Assembly: GCF_003762905.1 (NCBI RefSeq)
Contig: NZ_RJKS01000003.1
Span: 1-64,000 of the forward strand
From: Curtobacterium sp. ZW137
Lineage (GTDB): Bacteria > Actinomycetota > Actinomycetes > Actinomycetales > Microbacteriaceae
DNA length: 64,000 nucleotides
Reading direction: 5' to 3'
Within the stretch, counting starts at the first letter, position 1; each line of letters begins with the position of its first letter. Made by a program: the position numbers and the translations under genes. Shown here in pieces: positions 1 through 9,240 of the stretch. The notes under the pieces are model-generated. The model did not search any database. It was not told the DNA's origin and saw nothing but the letters and a program-made list of their open reading frames with translations.

Positions 1-108
1 CACGTCTCCGCCGACGCCGCGAAGCTGCTCAACAGCACCTTCAAGACCGACGCCGTCAAGGCCGGCCTCCTCGTCGGAACCGCCACGATCACCGCCCAGA
101 TCAAGTAA
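1..108 (+). CDS. C-terminal end of an unrecognised protein (5' end outside window)
   Basis: The first 35 codons stay open from the window edge to TAA at 106-108 and read as HVSADAAKLLNSTF followed by KTDAVKAGLLVGTATITAQIK. The end alternates small and hydrophobic residues (GLLVGTATITAQI), as in the last strand of a secreted beta-sandwich domain, but too little is present to name a family. A strong hairpin follows 25 nt after the stop, consistent with a gene end. No function is proposed. Confidence 0.6.
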   Translation, partial: HVSADAAKLLNSTFKTDAVKAGLLVGTATITAQIK

Positions 109-133
109 CACCCAGCACCACCAGCACCACACA

Positions 134-169
134 CGAGAACGCCGCCCCCACCAGGGGACGGCGTTCTCG
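134..169. terminator. Hairpin between the partial gene and DUF805 gene
   Basis: The arm CGAGAACGCC (134-143) pairs perfectly with GGCGTTCTCG (160-169), and inner GC-rich bases can extend the stem. There is no clear T-tract. It lies between the end of the rightward partial gene and the end of the leftward DUF805 gene, so it may serve both directions. Confidence 0.6.
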
Positions 170-180
170 TCGTTGCGGTA

Positions 181-227
181 CCGGTCAGGCGTCGTGCCGG
201 TCAGGCGTCGTGCCGGTCAGGCGTCGA
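181..227. repeat. Three tandem copies of a 16-bp unit
   Basis: The unit CCGGTCAGGCGTCGTG occurs at 181-196 and 197-212, and again at 213-227 without its last base. The third copy contains the stop codon of the DUF805 gene. The array is too short for a satellite; replication slippage just outside the reading frame is the simplest reading. Confidence 0.75.
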
Positions 228-642
228 AGCGCGTGCCCTTCGGGTTCGGCGGCAGCAGGAACATCACGAAGAGCACGAGCGACCCGATGCCGACGAGCAC
301 GTGCAGGAACTGCCAGAAGCCGGACAGGTTCGCGTCGTGCAGACGACGGGCCCCGAGGGCGAGCGAGCCGATCAGGGTCACGAGCGCCCAGAGCACGAAC
401 AGGTACGAGCCGACCGGGTTCTCGAGCATCGGGGTGTCCGGCGTGAAGATCTGCGGGACGAGCTGCAGAACCAGGCCGATGGCGAGCGACGTGATCCACC
501 ACCACCAGAACTCGGCACGCGAGGCCCGGCCGGTGAACACCGTGTACTTCCGCCAGAACCGCCGGACGGCCTCGGTGAACGGGGCGCCGTAGAAGGGGTC
601 CCGGAGGGCCACACCGCCGGGCTGGGGGCTGTCGTCACTCAT
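217..642 (-). CDS. DUF805 family small membrane protein
   Basis: This 141-residue protein has the two DUF805 hallmarks: a FTGRASRAEFWWW segment before the first membrane helix and GARRLHDANLSGFW between later helices. Hydrophobic stretches predict three to four membrane segments, and the protein ends in a short PPNPKGTRF tail. The function of DUF805 proteins is unknown. I chose the ATG at 642, which gives MSDDSPQPGG; an in-frame ATG at 654 would add four residues (MAWG), and neither has a strong Shine-Dalgarno. It lies alone downstream of the ABC exporter genes, in the same orientation. Confidence 0.85.
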   Translation of the reverse strand: MSDDSPQPGGVALRDPFYGAPFTEAVRRFWRKYTVFTGRASRAEFWWWWITSLAIGLVLQLVPQIFTPDTPMLENPVGSYLFVLWALVTLIGSLALGARRLHDANLSGFWQFLHVLVGIGSLVLFVMFLLPPNPKGTRFDA

Positions 643-682
643 GCCCCAAGCCAACCATGTGACCCTGCCGGGAGACCCCCGC

Positions 683-2587
683 CTACACGAGCGAGTCGCG
701 CCAGGCCGCGTGCAGCTGGGCGAAGCGCCCGGTACCCGCGATCAGGTCGTCGGGGGTGCCGTCCTCGACGATCTTGCCGTACTCCATCACGAGCACCCGG
801 TGGGCGATCGCGACGGTGGACAGACGGTGCGCGATGATCACGGCCGTGCGGTCGGCGAGGAGGGTCTCCAGGCCTTCCTGCACGAGCCGCTCGGACGGGA
901 TGTCGAGCGATGCCGTCGCCTCGTCGAGGATGAGCACCTTCGGGTCCGCGATGAACGCCCGGGCGAACGAGAGCAGCTGTCGCTGCCCCGCCGAGACACG
1001 ACCACCGCGCTTGTTCACGTCGGTGTCGTACCCGTCGGGCAGCGCCATGATGAACTCGTGCGCGCCGACCGCCTTCGCCGACGCCTCGATCTCGGCGCGG
1101 GAGGCCCCGGGCTTCCCGAGGGCGATGTTGTCCGCGACGGTCCCGGAGAACAGGTAGGCCTCTTGCGTGACCATGACGATCGCGCGGCGCATGTCCTTCG
1201 TGTCGAGGTCCCGCAGGTCCACGCCGTCGAGCTTCACGGAGCCCTCGGTCGGGTCGTAGAAGCGCGCCATCAGCTTGGCGAGCGTCGACTTCCCCGCACC
1301 GGTCGATCCCACCAGGGCGATGGTCTGCCCCGCCGGGATGTGCAGGTCGAACGCCGGCAGCACGACCTTGCCCGCGTTGTAGGCGAACACGACGTCGTCG
1401 AAGTCCATCTTGCCGTGGGCGTCGGCGAGCTTCGTCGGCTTCACGGGGTCCGGCACGCTCGGCCGCTCCTCGAGGACGCCGGAGATCTTCTCCATCGCCG
1501 CCGAGGCCGACTGGTACCCGTTGTAGAACATCGCGAGTTCCTGCGCCGGGTCGAAGAACCGCTTGGCGTACAGCGCGACCGCGAGCAGCGCGCCGACCTC
1601 CATCGAGCCGCCGATCACCCGGTAGCCGCCGACGATGACGACCGCCGCGAGCGTGGCGTTGCCGATGAGCACGAGCACCGGGTCGAAGGTCCCGAACAGG
1701 TTGAACACCTTCGTGTTCGCCAGCCGGTAGTCCTCGACGAAGCCGCCGTACTCGTCCTTGTTGCGGGACTCCTTGCGGAAGGCCTGCACCGCGCGGATGC
1801 CCGTCATGGTCTCCACGAAGTGCACGATCACGCGGGCCGAGGTGACACGCGTCGCGCGGAACAGCGTCTGCGAGTTCGTCTGGAACCAGCGGATCAGGAA
1901 CCACAGCGGCACGAGCGACACCGCGAGCACGAGCCCGGACGTCGGGTCGAGCGACACGAGCGCCACCGCGGTGAACACCATGTAGAGCACGCCCTGGATG
2001 AGCTGGTTCAGCCCCGAGTCGAGGAGCTCGCGGATGGAGTCGAGGTCACTCGTCTGGCGGGAGATGATCCGGCCGGACGTGTAGGTCTCGTGGAACTCGA
2101 GCGACAGCCGCTGCGTGTGCAGGAACACCCGCTTGCGGAGGTCGAACAGGATGGCCTGGCTGATCCGCGCGGCGAGCACGGTGTACCAGGCGGTGAGGAC
2201 CGCGCCGAGGACGGCGACGACGATGTACGTCGCGACGACCCCGAACGCCGGCACCCAGTCGTTTCGGTCGAGCACGTCGGGCAGGGCGTTGTCGATGCCC
2301 CACGCGATGAGCGCCGGGCCGGCGACGGTTCCCGCCGTGGAGACGACCACGACGATCCCGAGCAGCACGAGGCGCAGCTTCAGCGGCGCCGCGAGCGAGC
2401 CGAGCAGGGCGAGGGAGCGGCGCCGCAGGCGCTTGCTCTCCGCCTTGGTGAAGTCCTCGCGCTCCTCGCCACGGACTCCGAGGGTGGTGATCGAGGCAGT
2501 GATCGGCGCGGCAGTCTGCGTGTCCGCAGCGTCGTCGCTGACCGGTGCCGTGCCTCCCGGCAGGTTCTGGTCGGTCTGCTGGCTCAT
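683..2587 (-). CDS. ABC exporter half-transporter, subunit with canonical Walker B
   Basis: This 634-residue protein has a cytoplasmic N-terminal tail (about 60 residues), six membrane helices (about 70-360) and an ATPase domain: Walker A GSTGAGKS at 427-434, Q-loop TQEAYLF, Walker B VLILDEA at 551-557 with the catalytic Glu, and H-loop His587. Its signature is degenerate (VSAGQ at 531-535 instead of LSGGQ). The start overlaps the stop of the upstream ABC gene by 4 bp, so the two are made together. The pairing of a degenerate signature here with a degenerate Walker B in the partner is the known pattern of heterodimeric exporters (TM287/288, BmrCD; Rv1272c/Rv1273c is a likely mycobacterial relative). 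Substrate unknown; lipid or drug export is the usual role. Confidence 0.93.
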   Translation of the reverse strand: MSQQTDQNLPGGTAPVSDDAADTQTAAPITASITTLGVRGEEREDFTKAESKRLRRRSLALLGSLAAPLKLRLVLLGIVVVVSTAGTVAGPALIAWGIDNALPDVLDRNDWVPAFGVVATYIVVAVLGAVLTAWYTVLAARISQAILFDLRKRVFLHTQRLSLEFHETYTSGRIISRQTSDLDSIRELLDSGLNQLIQGVLYMVFTAVALVSLDPTSGLVLAVSLVPLWFLIRWFQTNSQTLFRATRVTSARVIVHFVETMTGIRAVQAFRKESRNKDEYGGFVEDYRLANTKVFNLFGTFDPVLVLIGNATLAAVVIVGGYRVIGGSMEVGALLAVALYAKRFFDPAQELAMFYNGYQSASAAMEKISGVLEERPSVPDPVKPTKLADAHGKMDFDDVVFAYNAGKVVLPAFDLHIPAGQTIALVGSTGAGKSTLAKLMARFYDPTEGSVKLDGVDLRDLDTKDMRRAIVMVTQEAYLFSGTVADNIALGKPGASRAEIEASAKAVGAHEFIMALPDGYDTDVNKRGGRVSAGQRQLLSFARAFIADPKVLILDEATASLDIPSERLVQEGLETLLADRTAVIIAHRLSTVAIAHRVLVMEYGKIVEDGTPDDLIAGTGRFAQLHAAWRDSLV

Positions 2588-4407
2588 GCCATCGCCTCCT
2601 CTCGTGCGGTCGCGTCGTCGTCGTCCAGGGACGAGATGACGTAGCGGTAGTGGTCGTTCGTGGCCATCAGCTCCGAGTGGGTGCCGACGGCGGTGACGAC
2701 GCCGTTCTCCATGAGTGCGACGCGGTCCGCGAGCGTCACCGTCGAGGGACGGTGCGCCACGATGAGCGACGTGGTCTCGGCGAGCACGCGCCGGAGCCCG
2801 GCCTCGACCCGCGCCTCGGTGTCGACGTCGAGCGCCGACAGCGGGTCGTCGAGCACCAGCACGGACGGACGGGCCGCGATCGCACGGGCGAGCGCGAGGC
2901 GCTGCCGCTGGCCGCCGGAGAGGGACAGGCCCTCTTCCCCGACCCGGGTGTCGACGCCGTCCGGCAGGTCGTCCACGAAGGACGCCTGCGCGATGTCGAG
3001 CGCCTCGCGCATCAGGGCCTCCGCCTCGTCACCCGTGACGTCCGGGCGACCGAGCAGCACGTTCTGCCGCACGGTCGTCGAGAACAGGGTGGCGTCCTCG
3101 AACGCGACGCCGACGTGGCGACGCAGCTCTTCGCGGGTGAGGTCCCGGATGTCGACCCCGTCGATCGTCACCGAACCGCCGGTGACGTCGTAGAGCCGCG
3201 GGACCAGGGACAGCAGCGTGGTCTTGCCGCACCCGGTGAGCCCGACGAGCGCCATGGTCTCGCCCGGCTCGAGCCGCAGCTCGACCCCGTTGATGAGGTC
3301 CGGGAACTGCGGGGGCGAGTCCTGGTACCGGAAGTGGACCCCGTTGAAGGACAACGCACCGTGCGGCTCCGCGATCGTCTTCGGGTGTTCCGGGTCCGTG
3401 ATCGTGTTCTCGGAGTCCATCACCTCGAAGAAGCGGTCGACCGCGGTGCGCGTGTCGAACGTCATCGAGAGCAGGAAGCCGATCGACTCGATCGGGAACC
3501 GGAGCACCGTCGCTGTCGCGAAGAACGCGAACAGCTGCCCGACGGTGAGCTGGTCCTGGCTGGCCAGGTAGATCCCGGCGAGCAGGCACAGCGCGAAGGC
3601 GACATCCGGCACGAGCAGCAGCCACAGCCAGATGCTCGCGATGGCCTTCGCCTTCTTGATCTCGGTGCCGCGGAGCGCCTCGGCCTGCTCGCTGAACTCC
3701 TCGAGCTTGTAGCCGCCGCGTCCGAACGCCTTGAGCACGCGGATGCCGTGCACCGACTGCTCGACACTCGTCGCGAGGTCACCGACCTGGTCCTGGCTGC
3801 GGCGCGCGACGACGGAGTACCGGCGCTCGAACAGCAGCCCGTTGATCCACAGCGGGATCGACGCGATCAGGAAGATCAGCCCGAGCAGCCACCCGAAGGT
3901 GAACAGCACGACGAATCCGACCACGATCGTGACGATGTTGACGACGAGCAGCACGACGCCGAACGCCAGCCAACGGCGGATCAGGGACAGGTCGGAGACC
4001 GAACGGGACAGCAGCTGCCCCGACTCCCACCGGTCGTGGAACGCGACGGGCAGGTCCTGCAGCTTCGCGTAGAGCGAGTTCCGCATGCTCGCCTCGATGC
4101 GGGTCGACGGGCGCATCACCATCCGGCGGCGCGAGGCGATGAAGAACGCCTCGAGCACACCGAGGGCGAGCACGCCGAGACCGGCGGGCCAGATCTGTGC
4201 GGAGTCCTTCGACGACAGCGGGCCGTCGACCAGCCACTGCAGGACGTAGGGGATTGCGAGCGCCACCAGGGAGGCACCCATCGCCGCGGCCATGCCGGCG
4301 ATGAGGCGGCCCTGGAAGGGCTTCACGTAGGGGTAGATCCGCGCGATCGCGCGGAAGGTGGACGGGCGCGCCGTGGTGGGCGACTTGGACATGCGTTGCG
4401 TCCTCAT
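2584..4407 (-). CDS. ABC exporter half-transporter, subunit with degenerate Walker B
   Basis: This 607-residue partner of the preceding exporter subunit has six membrane helices (about 35-320) and an ATPase domain with Walker A GLTGCGKT (389-396) and a perfect LSGGQ signature (496-500). Walker B ends VLVLDDP, with Asp521 where the catalytic Glu should be. The Q-loop reads AFEDATLF, so Gln is also replaced, and the H-loop is His552. This makes it the non-catalytic-site subunit of a heterodimer. The start could be ATG 4407 (MRTQRMSKS) or ATG 4392 (MSKS). It is the first gene of the pair and lies behind a 489-nt untranslated or leader region. Confidence 0.92.
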   Translation of the reverse strand: MRTQRMSKSPTTARPSTFRAIARIYPYVKPFQGRLIAGMAAAMGASLVALAIPYVLQWLVDGPLSSKDSAQIWPAGLGVLALGVLEAFFIASRRRMVMRPSTRIEASMRNSLYAKLQDLPVAFHDRWESGQLLSRSVSDLSLIRRWLAFGVVLLVVNIVTIVVGFVVLFTFGWLLGLIFLIASIPLWINGLLFERRYSVVARRSQDQVGDLATSVEQSVHGIRVLKAFGRGGYKLEEFSEQAEALRGTEIKKAKAIASIWLWLLLVPDVAFALCLLAGIYLASQDQLTVGQLFAFFATATVLRFPIESIGFLLSMTFDTRTAVDRFFEVMDSENTITDPEHPKTIAEPHGALSFNGVHFRYQDSPPQFPDLINGVELRLEPGETMALVGLTGCGKTTLLSLVPRLYDVTGGSVTIDGVDIRDLTREELRRHVGVAFEDATLFSTTVRQNVLLGRPDVTGDEAEALMREALDIAQASFVDDLPDGVDTRVGEEGLSLSGGQRQRLALARAIAARPSVLVLDDPLSALDVDTEARVEAGLRRVLAETTSLIVAHRPSTVTLADRVALMENGVVTAVGTHSELMATNDHYRYVISSLDDDDATAREEAMA

Positions 4408-4559
4408 GCGTCTGCCGTGTCCCCGGGTCGCGTCACGCGGCGTGCGTCGCGCGTCGACGGCCTGGAGGCTCGGTGTTGCGTTGCGTGGTCATCATCAGCC
4501 GGGCGCGTGGTCGCGCGCCACCGCCGTCACTTCCGTGACGTCGGTCGGGCCGGTAGGCA

Positions 4560-4581
4560 CCGGGAGACACTCGTCCCCCGG
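4560..4581 (-). other. Hairpin in the exporter leader
   Basis: On the minus strand CCGGGGGAC-gagt-GTCTCCCGG forms a 9-bp stem with one G-T wobble and a tetraloop. It lies between the short leader ORF and the exporter start. There is no T-run, so it is not a classical terminator; an attenuator or an mRNA-stabilising element are both possible. Confidence 0.4.
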
Positions 4582-4647
4582 GTTCAGGCGGGTGGTTCGC
4601 GGTCGCCGTGGTGGTGCGACGCCGCGAGGCCGTGGGAGACGGCCTGG

Positions 4648-4755
4648 CTAGGCGGCGGCCGCGGCCCGGCGGGGTCGCGGAGCGGGAGCGGTCCCCACGA
4701 CGGACACGAGACCTGCGCGGGCGGCCGTCGCCACGGTTCCGGTCATGTTGTCCAT
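4648..4755 (-). CDS. Possible 35-residue leader ORF
   Basis: ATG at 4755 is preceded by GGAG with about 6 nt spacing and opens a 35-codon frame that begins MDNMTGTVATAARAG and ends PRPRRAAAAA before TAG. The Arg/Pro/Ala-rich end resembles peptides that slow ribosomes, but its composition is also what GC-rich sequence yields by chance. It lies about 240 nt upstream of the exporter. A regulatory leader peptide is one reading; chance is the other. Confidence 0.3.
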   Translation of the reverse strand: MDNMTGTVATAARAGLVSVVGTAPAPRPRRAAAAA

Positions 4756-4843
4756 CGTCACTCCAGTCGTCGTCTTCGTCACCGTTGTGTCCGCGGTGCC
4801 GCCGACCCCGGGGAGTCGTCGGCTGCCTGTCGCGGAGCCTTAC

Positions 4844-4873
4844 AGACTATTCACAGCACGTCACAGGGCGCAA
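4844..4873 (-). promoter_or_regulatory. Candidate sigma-70-type promoter of the exporter transcript
   Basis: On the minus strand, TTGCGC (4868-4873) and TAGTCT (4844-4849) are separated by 18 nt. The site starts just after the purH stop codon, so the exporter genes have their own transcript with a leader of about 430 nt. Only the TANNNT -10 is a good match. Confidence 0.4.
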
Positions 4874-4896
4874 CAGGTTTCCGGCAATTGCTCGAA

Positions 4897-6531
4897 TCAG
4901 TGGAAGAAGTGACGCTCGCCCGTGAAGTACATCGTGACGCCGGCGGCCTTCGCCGCGGCGATCACCTCGTCGTCACGGACGCTGCCGCCGGGCTGCGCCA
5001 CCGCGCGGACACCGGCGTCGAGCAACACCTGCAGGCCGTCGGCGAACGGGAAGAACGCGTCCGACGCGGCGACCGAACCGGCCGCACGCTCGCCGGCCCG
5101 GTTCACCGCGAGGTGGCACGAGTCGACGCGGTTGACCTGGCCCATGCCGACACCGACGCTCGCGCCGCCGTTCACCAGCAGGATGGCGTTCGACTTCACG
5201 GCGCGGGACGCCTTCCACGCGAACGCGAGGTCGGCGAGGGTGGCGTCGTCCGCGGGCTCGCCCGAGACGAGGCTCCACGTGGACTGGTCGAAGCCGGTGA
5301 AACGGTCGGCGTCCTGCACGAGGAAGCCGCCGGAGATCTGCTTGACCTCGCGCGGGGCGAGCGCGAAGTCCGCCGGGAGCGTGAGCAGGCGGATGTTCTT
5401 CTTGCGGGAGAGGATCTCCAGCGCCTCGGGGTCGAAGCCCGGTGCGACGACGACCTCGGTGAAGATGTCCTTCACGGTCTCGGCCATCGCCACCGTCACG
5501 GGACGGTTCGCGGCGATGACCCCACCGAACGCGGACAGCGGGTCGCAGGCGTGCGCGGCGGCGTGCGCGGAGGCGATCGGGTCGGCGGCGTCCGCTGCAC
5601 CGACCGCGATGCCGCAGGGGTTGGCGTGCTTGATGATCGCGACGGCCGGCTCGGCGAAGTCGAACGCGGCGCGGACCGCTGCGTCGGCATCGACGTAGTT
5701 GTTGTACGACATCTCCTTGCCGTGCAGCTGCGTCGCCTGGGCGATGCCGGTGCCCTCGGCGGACGTGTACAGCGCCGCGGCCTGGTGCGCGTTCTCGCCG
5801 TAGCGGAGGGTCGCGGCCAGGTCGGCGCCGAACGACAGGTGCTCGTCGAAGGTGCCGGGGGTCGCGATGTCGCCCGCCGCGCTCGGGGCTGCCGCGGCCG
5901 CGGCCACGTCGCTCGCGAAGTACGACGCCACCGCGGTGTCGTACGCGGCGGTGTGCGCGAAGGCCTGTGCGGCGAGGCGCTTCCGGAGCTCGAGCGTGGT
6001 GCCACCGGCACGGACCGCCTCGACGACCTCGGCGTAGGAGCCCGGGGACACGACGATCGCCACGTTCGGGTGGTTCTTCGCGGAGGCACGGACCATCGCC
6101 GGGCCGCCGATGTCGACGTTCTCCACGACGGTCGCGGTGTCGGCGCCCGAGGCCACGGTCTCGACGAACGGGTAGAGGTTCACGACGACGAGCTCGAACG
6201 GCTCGATGCCGAGGCCCGCGAGCTGCTGCTCGTGCGACTCGAGGCGGAGGTCGGCGAGGAGCCCCGCGTGCACGGACGGGTGCAGCGTCTTCACGCGGCC
6301 GTCGAGCGACTCCGGGAAGCCCGTGACGCTCGACACGTCGGTCACCGCGTACCCGGCGTCCCGGATTGTCTGGGCCGTGGAGCCGGTCGACACGATCTCG
6401 ACACCGGCGTCGGCGAGGGCGCCGGCGAGCTCGAGCAGGCCGGACTTGTCGCTCACCGAGATGAGGGCGCGGCGCACGGGCACGACGTCCCGGTCGCGGT
6501 AGAGGCTGGGGTCGGCGGCGTGGACGCTCAT
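4897..6531 (-). CDS. purH: Bifunctional AICAR formyltransferase / IMP cyclohydrolase
   Basis: PurH catalyses the last two steps of de novo IMP synthesis. The 544-residue protein has an N-terminal MGS-type cyclohydrolase domain ([39 protein letters not shown]) and a C-terminal transformylase domain with [11 protein letters not shown] (271-281), the catalytic Lys-His of KHANPCG (301-307) and the ending [14 protein letters not shown]. The ATG at 6531 ([11 protein letters not shown]) overlaps the purN stop by 4 bp, and the N-terminal domain aligns from there; the longer open frame upstream is Arg/Pro-rich shadow of purN. It is co-transcribed with purN. Confidence 0.97.
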   Translation of the reverse strand: MSVHAADPSLYRDRDVVPVRRALISVSDKSGLLELAGALADAGVEIVSTGSTAQTIRDAGYAVTDVSSVTGFPESLDGRVKTLHPSVHAGLLADLRLESHEQQLAGLGIEPFELVVVNLYPFVETVASGADTATVVENVDIGGPAMVRASAKNHPNVAIVVSPGSYAEVVEAVRAGGTTLELRKRLAAQAFAHTAAYDTAVASYFASDVAAAAAAPSAAGDIATPGTFDEHLSFGADLAATLRYGENAHQAAALYTSAEGTGIAQATQLHGKEMSYNNYVDADAAVRAAFDFAEPAVAIIKHANPCGIAVGAADAADPIASAHAAAHACDPLSAFGGVIAANRPVTVAMAETVKDIFTEVVVAPGFDPEALEILSRKKNIRLLTLPADFALAPREVKQISGGFLVQDADRFTGFDQSTWSLVSGEPADDATLADLAFAWKASRAVKSNAILLVNGGASVGVGMGQVNRVDSCHLAVNRAGERAAGSVAASDAFFPFADGLQVLLDAGVRAVAQPGGSVRDDEVIAAAKAAGVTMYFTGERHFFH

Positions 6532-7121
6532 GCGCTCGTGGTGCCCTTCAGGTCGGTGTGTCCGTTGGCGATGTCGAGGATGGTCTGGATGAGCAGGCGC
6601 CGCTCGACGGGCTTGATGCGGTCGTGCAGCGTCGACTCGGAGTCGCCGGGCAGGACGGGGACCCGCTCCTGCGCCAGGATCGGGCCGCTGTCGACGCCGT
6701 CGTCGACCTTGATGACGCTCGCCCCGGTCTGCTCGACCCCGGCGGCGAGGGCGTCGCGGACACCGTGCGCGCCCGGGAACTCGGGCAGGTACGCGGGGTG
6801 CGTGTTGATGATCGCGGGCCCGAACTCGGAGACGACGGCCGGGGGCAGCAGGCGCATCAGGCCAGACAGCACCAGCAGGTCGGGCGACCATGGCCGGATC
6901 TGCTCGGCGAGCGCCTGACCCCACTCGGCGCGGGAGTCGAAGCGGGAGAACGGGACCGTGAAGGTCGGGATCGAGTACTCCTCGCCGAGACCGAGGCCCT
7001 CGGCGTCACGGTCGGCACCGATGGCGACGACACGGGCGGGGTACTCGGCGTCACGGGTCGCTTCGAGCAGGGCTCGGAGGTTCGAGCCGGTACCGGAGAT
7101 CAGGACGACCAGTTCGAGCAC
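6528..7121 (-). CDS. purN: Phosphoribosylglycinamide formyltransferase
   Basis: PurN transfers a formyl group from 10-formyl-THF to GAR in purine synthesis. The 197-residue protein has the SGTGSNL phosphate loop near the N-terminus, and its catalytic residues fall at the same numbers as in the E. coli enzyme: Asn106 and His108 ([10 protein letters not shown]) and Asp144 (VDDGVDSGP). It starts with GTG at 7121, exactly 6 nt after TAGGCT, so it can be transcribed leaderless even though the DUF6350 gene ends only 38 bp upstream. It overlaps purH by 4 bp. Confidence 0.97.
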   Translation of the reverse strand: MLELVVLISGTGSNLRALLEATRDAEYPARVVAIGADRDAEGLGLGEEYSIPTFTVPFSRFDSRAEWGQALAEQIRPWSPDLLVLSGLMRLLPPAVVSEFGPAIINTHPAYLPEFPGAHGVRDALAAGVEQTGASVIKVDDGVDSGPILAQERVPVLPGDSESTLHDRIKPVERRLLIQTILDIANGHTDLKGTTSA

Positions 7122-7127
7122 GGGTCA

Positions 7128-7133
7128 AGCCTA
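7128..7133 (-). promoter_or_regulatory. -10 hexamer TAGGCT of a leaderless purN transcript
   Basis: TAGGCT on the minus strand is followed by 6 nt and the GTG of purN, so transcription would begin at or next to the start codon. It lies in the 38-bp gap after the DUF6350 gene. Confidence 0.5.
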
Positions 7134-7159
7134 GCGGCGGTCGAGCGGTGCGACGCCCG

Positions 7160-9142
7160 TCACCGGTCGCCCTTGGGACGGCGCCACCAGGGCAGCTCCT
7201 CCTCGGGGATCTGGTCGGTGGCGTCCCAGCGCTTCCCGGCGGGTGCGGCGGGCGGGGTGACGACGGGTTCGTCGTCGACGTCGTCGCGGCCGGCCACGAA
7301 CTCCTCCGTGCTCCAGGGGAAGGCGGGCTGTTCATCGATCCGGGCACCCGCGACGTCGGGGCGCTCCGGGCGGTGCCGGTCCGGGCGGTCGTCGGGCGCG
7401 GTGTCCGGGCGCTCGGCGTCCGAACCCGTGACCCGCTCGCGGAGGCTCTCCGCGCGGTTCTTCAGGCCGTCGGCCCGGCTCTTGAGGCCGTCGGCGCGGT
7501 CTCGGACGCCGTCGCGCACGCCGTCCGCCGCCCCACGGAGTCGGTCGCGGATGCTCCCGACCCGTCCGGCGGTCTCCGGGGTGCGGGAGGCGTCCGCGTT
7601 CGCCGGCACCGCGGGAGCGCCGGTCCGCGCCCAGTCCGGCAGCCGCACGTCGTGGTCGGTGTCGACCGCGTCCGGTGCGTGGTCGGTCTCGACCGCGTCC
7701 GGTGCGTGGTCGGTCTCGTCCGCGTCCGGTGTGTGGTCGTCGGCGCGGGTGACGGGGTGGTGCGCCTCGTCGACGACGAAGCGGTGCACGTCGGTGGTGC
7801 GCCCGGCGCCGGCGCGGTCGACCGCGTCGAGGAGGGACCCCTCGGCATCGACGGACGCCGCGGCCGCTGCGGTCTCGGTGTCCTCGGTCTCGTGCCAGCG
7901 TTCACGCGTCCAGGACCGCTCGGGCATCCGCACGAGGTCCTGCCCGATCGCGAGCGCCACGATCGCGGGCACACCGACCTCGAGCGCGGCGAGCGACCCG
8001 ACGACCAGGGCGTGCGGCCCGACGTCGGCGAGACGCCCCGGCCCGAAGGACCCCGACGACAGCCACGCGACACCGCCGGTGAGCACGCCGGCGACGATGC
8101 CGGTCGCGAGTCCGGCGGACGCACGGAGGAGCGCGCTGTCAGCAGCGCCGAGCACCCGCACGAGCCGCGGTCGCAGCAACCCGCCAGCCGCGAACCCGGC
8201 GAGCACCGGGACGAGGATCCACAGCAGGCCGAAGGTGTGACCGGAGGACGGCAGCGCGCCGAACACCGGGATGCCGGGGATCGGGCCGAGCGTCGTGCCG
8301 ATCGGCGAGACGCTCGATCCCGTCCCGATCGCGAACCCGGGGCCGACGAGCCACGCGGTGGCCCAACCGACGAAGTCCGGCAGGAACGCCAGCTGCCCGA
8401 TCGTCAGCGAGATCCCGCCGACGACCCCGGCGTGCGAGCGCTCGTACAGGGTGATCACCTCGGCGAAGGACCCGAGCAGCAGGAACCCGACGACGATCCC
8501 CGCGACGGCGACGACCATCGCGGTCGCGGCGGTCCCGGCGCGGAGCCCGAAGCCGACGACGGCGCGCCAGACCTCGGGGATGCGGTGCACCTGGTCGAGC
8601 ACGCGACCGGTCACCGCGTCCGCGGGCATCGAACGTCGACGGCGGCAGACCTCGGCGGCGACGAGTGCGGGGACGCCGAACCAGAGCGCGGGGAACACGA
8701 TCGCCTGCCAGAGCGTGGGGTGCGACGCGGAGGACGTGGCGGACAGGCCGAGGCCGAGCCCGAGGAGCGCGACGGCGGCGGTGCCGACGAGGATCCCGGT
8801 GACGCGGTGCTCCGTCTCGGCGAAGCGGCGCCCGGCTCGTGCGCCGAGCCAGGCCGTGACGACGGCGAACCCGAGCGCTGCGAGCGTGATCGAGATCGGG
8901 GCGGCAGCCCCGCTGACCCCGGACGCCTTCGCGGCGGCGGCGCTCAGCACGAACGTGACGTCGACCCCGTGGCCGACGAGCCAGATGTTGCCGGCGGCCT
9001 TCCAGAAGACGTCCCAGTCGACCTGCAGCCCGTACTCGAAGCCCCAGAGGAGCGTCAGCGGGACCAGCACGAGGCCGACACCGACGCCGACCGTCACGAC
9101 CGCCTCGATCGCGGCGAGCAGAGCGGTTCCCAGGCGGTTCAT
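7160..9142 (-). CDS. DUF6350 family polytopic membrane protein with repetitive charged tail
   Basis: This 660-residue protein has ten or more hydrophobic helices in its first ~400 residues and a long hydrophilic C-terminal part. It matches the actinobacterial DUF6350 proteins that sit upstream of purN/purH; function unknown. The tail contains Asp-rich repeats (TDHAPDAVE-type, around 7660-7745) and then amphipathic repeats (ADGVRDGVRDRADGLKSRA, around 7440-7550). Start: ATG 9142 (MNRLGTALLAA) fits the first helix and lies 7 nt after TATCCT. The open frame continues upstream to a GTG at 9202, but that part overlaps a terminator hairpin. Confidence 0.85.
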   Translation of the reverse strand: MNRLGTALLAAIEAVVTVGVGVGLVLVPLTLLWGFEYGLQVDWDVFWKAAGNIWLVGHGVDVTFVLSAAAAKASGVSGAAAPISITLAALGFAVVTAWLGARAGRRFAETEHRVTGILVGTAAVALLGLGLGLSATSSASHPTLWQAIVFPALWFGVPALVAAEVCRRRRSMPADAVTGRVLDQVHRIPEVWRAVVGFGLRAGTAATAMVVAVAGIVVGFLLLGSFAEVITLYERSHAGVVGGISLTIGQLAFLPDFVGWATAWLVGPGFAIGTGSSVSPIGTTLGPIPGIPVFGALPSSGHTFGLLWILVPVLAGFAAGGLLRPRLVRVLGAADSALLRASAGLATGIVAGVLTGGVAWLSSGSFGPGRLADVGPHALVVGSLAALEVGVPAIVALAIGQDLVRMPERSWTRERWHETEDTETAAAAASVDAEGSLLDAVDRAGAGRTTDVHRFVVDEAHHPVTRADDHTPDADETDHAPDAVETDHAPDAVDTDHDVRLPDWARTGAPAVPANADASRTPETAGRVGSIRDRLRGAADGVRDGVRDRADGLKSRADGLKNRAESLRERVTGSDAERPDTAPDDRPDRHRPERPDVAGARIDEQPAFPWSTEEFVAGRDDVDDEPVVTPPAAPAGKRWDATDQIPEEELPWWRRPKGDR

Positions 9143-9149
9143 CGCAGCG

Positions 9150-9155
9150 AGGATA
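9150..9155 (-). promoter_or_regulatory. -10 hexamer TATCCT of a leaderless DUF6350 transcript
   Basis: TATCCT on the minus strand lies 7 nt before ATG 9142, which places the transcription start at the A of the start codon. It helps to decide the start of the gene. Confidence 0.5.
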
Positions 9156-9177
9156 CGTGCCCCGCACCGCGAACGAC

Positions 9178-9212
9178 GGGAGGCTCGGCGCGGAACCCGC
9201 ACCGAGCCTCCC
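9178..9212. terminator. Hairpin of the GGAGGCTCGG family, downstream of the right-hand sucD neighbour
   Basis: GGGAGGCTCGG (9178-9188) and CCGAGCCTCCC (9202-9212) form a perfect 11-bp stem with a 13-nt loop that can pair further. It lies between sucD (ends 9241) and the DUF6350 start, the right place for a sucCD terminator. The same stem appears at 12324-12372 and 61126-61173. Confidence 0.7.
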
Positions 9213-9240
9213 GGCTGGCTCCTGTGGAGCCGTGATCCGC

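Larger units (their letters stand above)
4408..4896 (-). other. Long leader region upstream of the ABC exporter genes
   Basis: This is 489 nt without an established gene between the exporter genes and purH. Reading the minus strand it contains, in order, a candidate promoter (4844-4873), a 35-codon ORF with a Shine-Dalgarno (4648-4755), a stable hairpin (4560-4581) and a smaller perfect hairpin CGTCAC-TTCC-GTGACG (4525-4540). It also holds an unpaired copy of the GGAGGCTCGG half-stem used in several terminators here (4462-4475). No family or known riboswitch was recognised. Confidence 0.5.

Noticed and set aside
4746-4913. A 55-codon plus-strand ORF ending at the purH end
   Set aside because: No ribosome site, and it overlaps the better-supported minus-strand promoter and leader ORF; composition is not convincing.
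2545-6918. Very long open frame on the plus strand (over 1400 codons) across the ABC exporter and purH
   Set aside because: It lies opposite genes with clear motifs, is Arg/Glu/His-rich with no domains and crosses unrelated gene boundaries. High GC makes long antisense frames likely.
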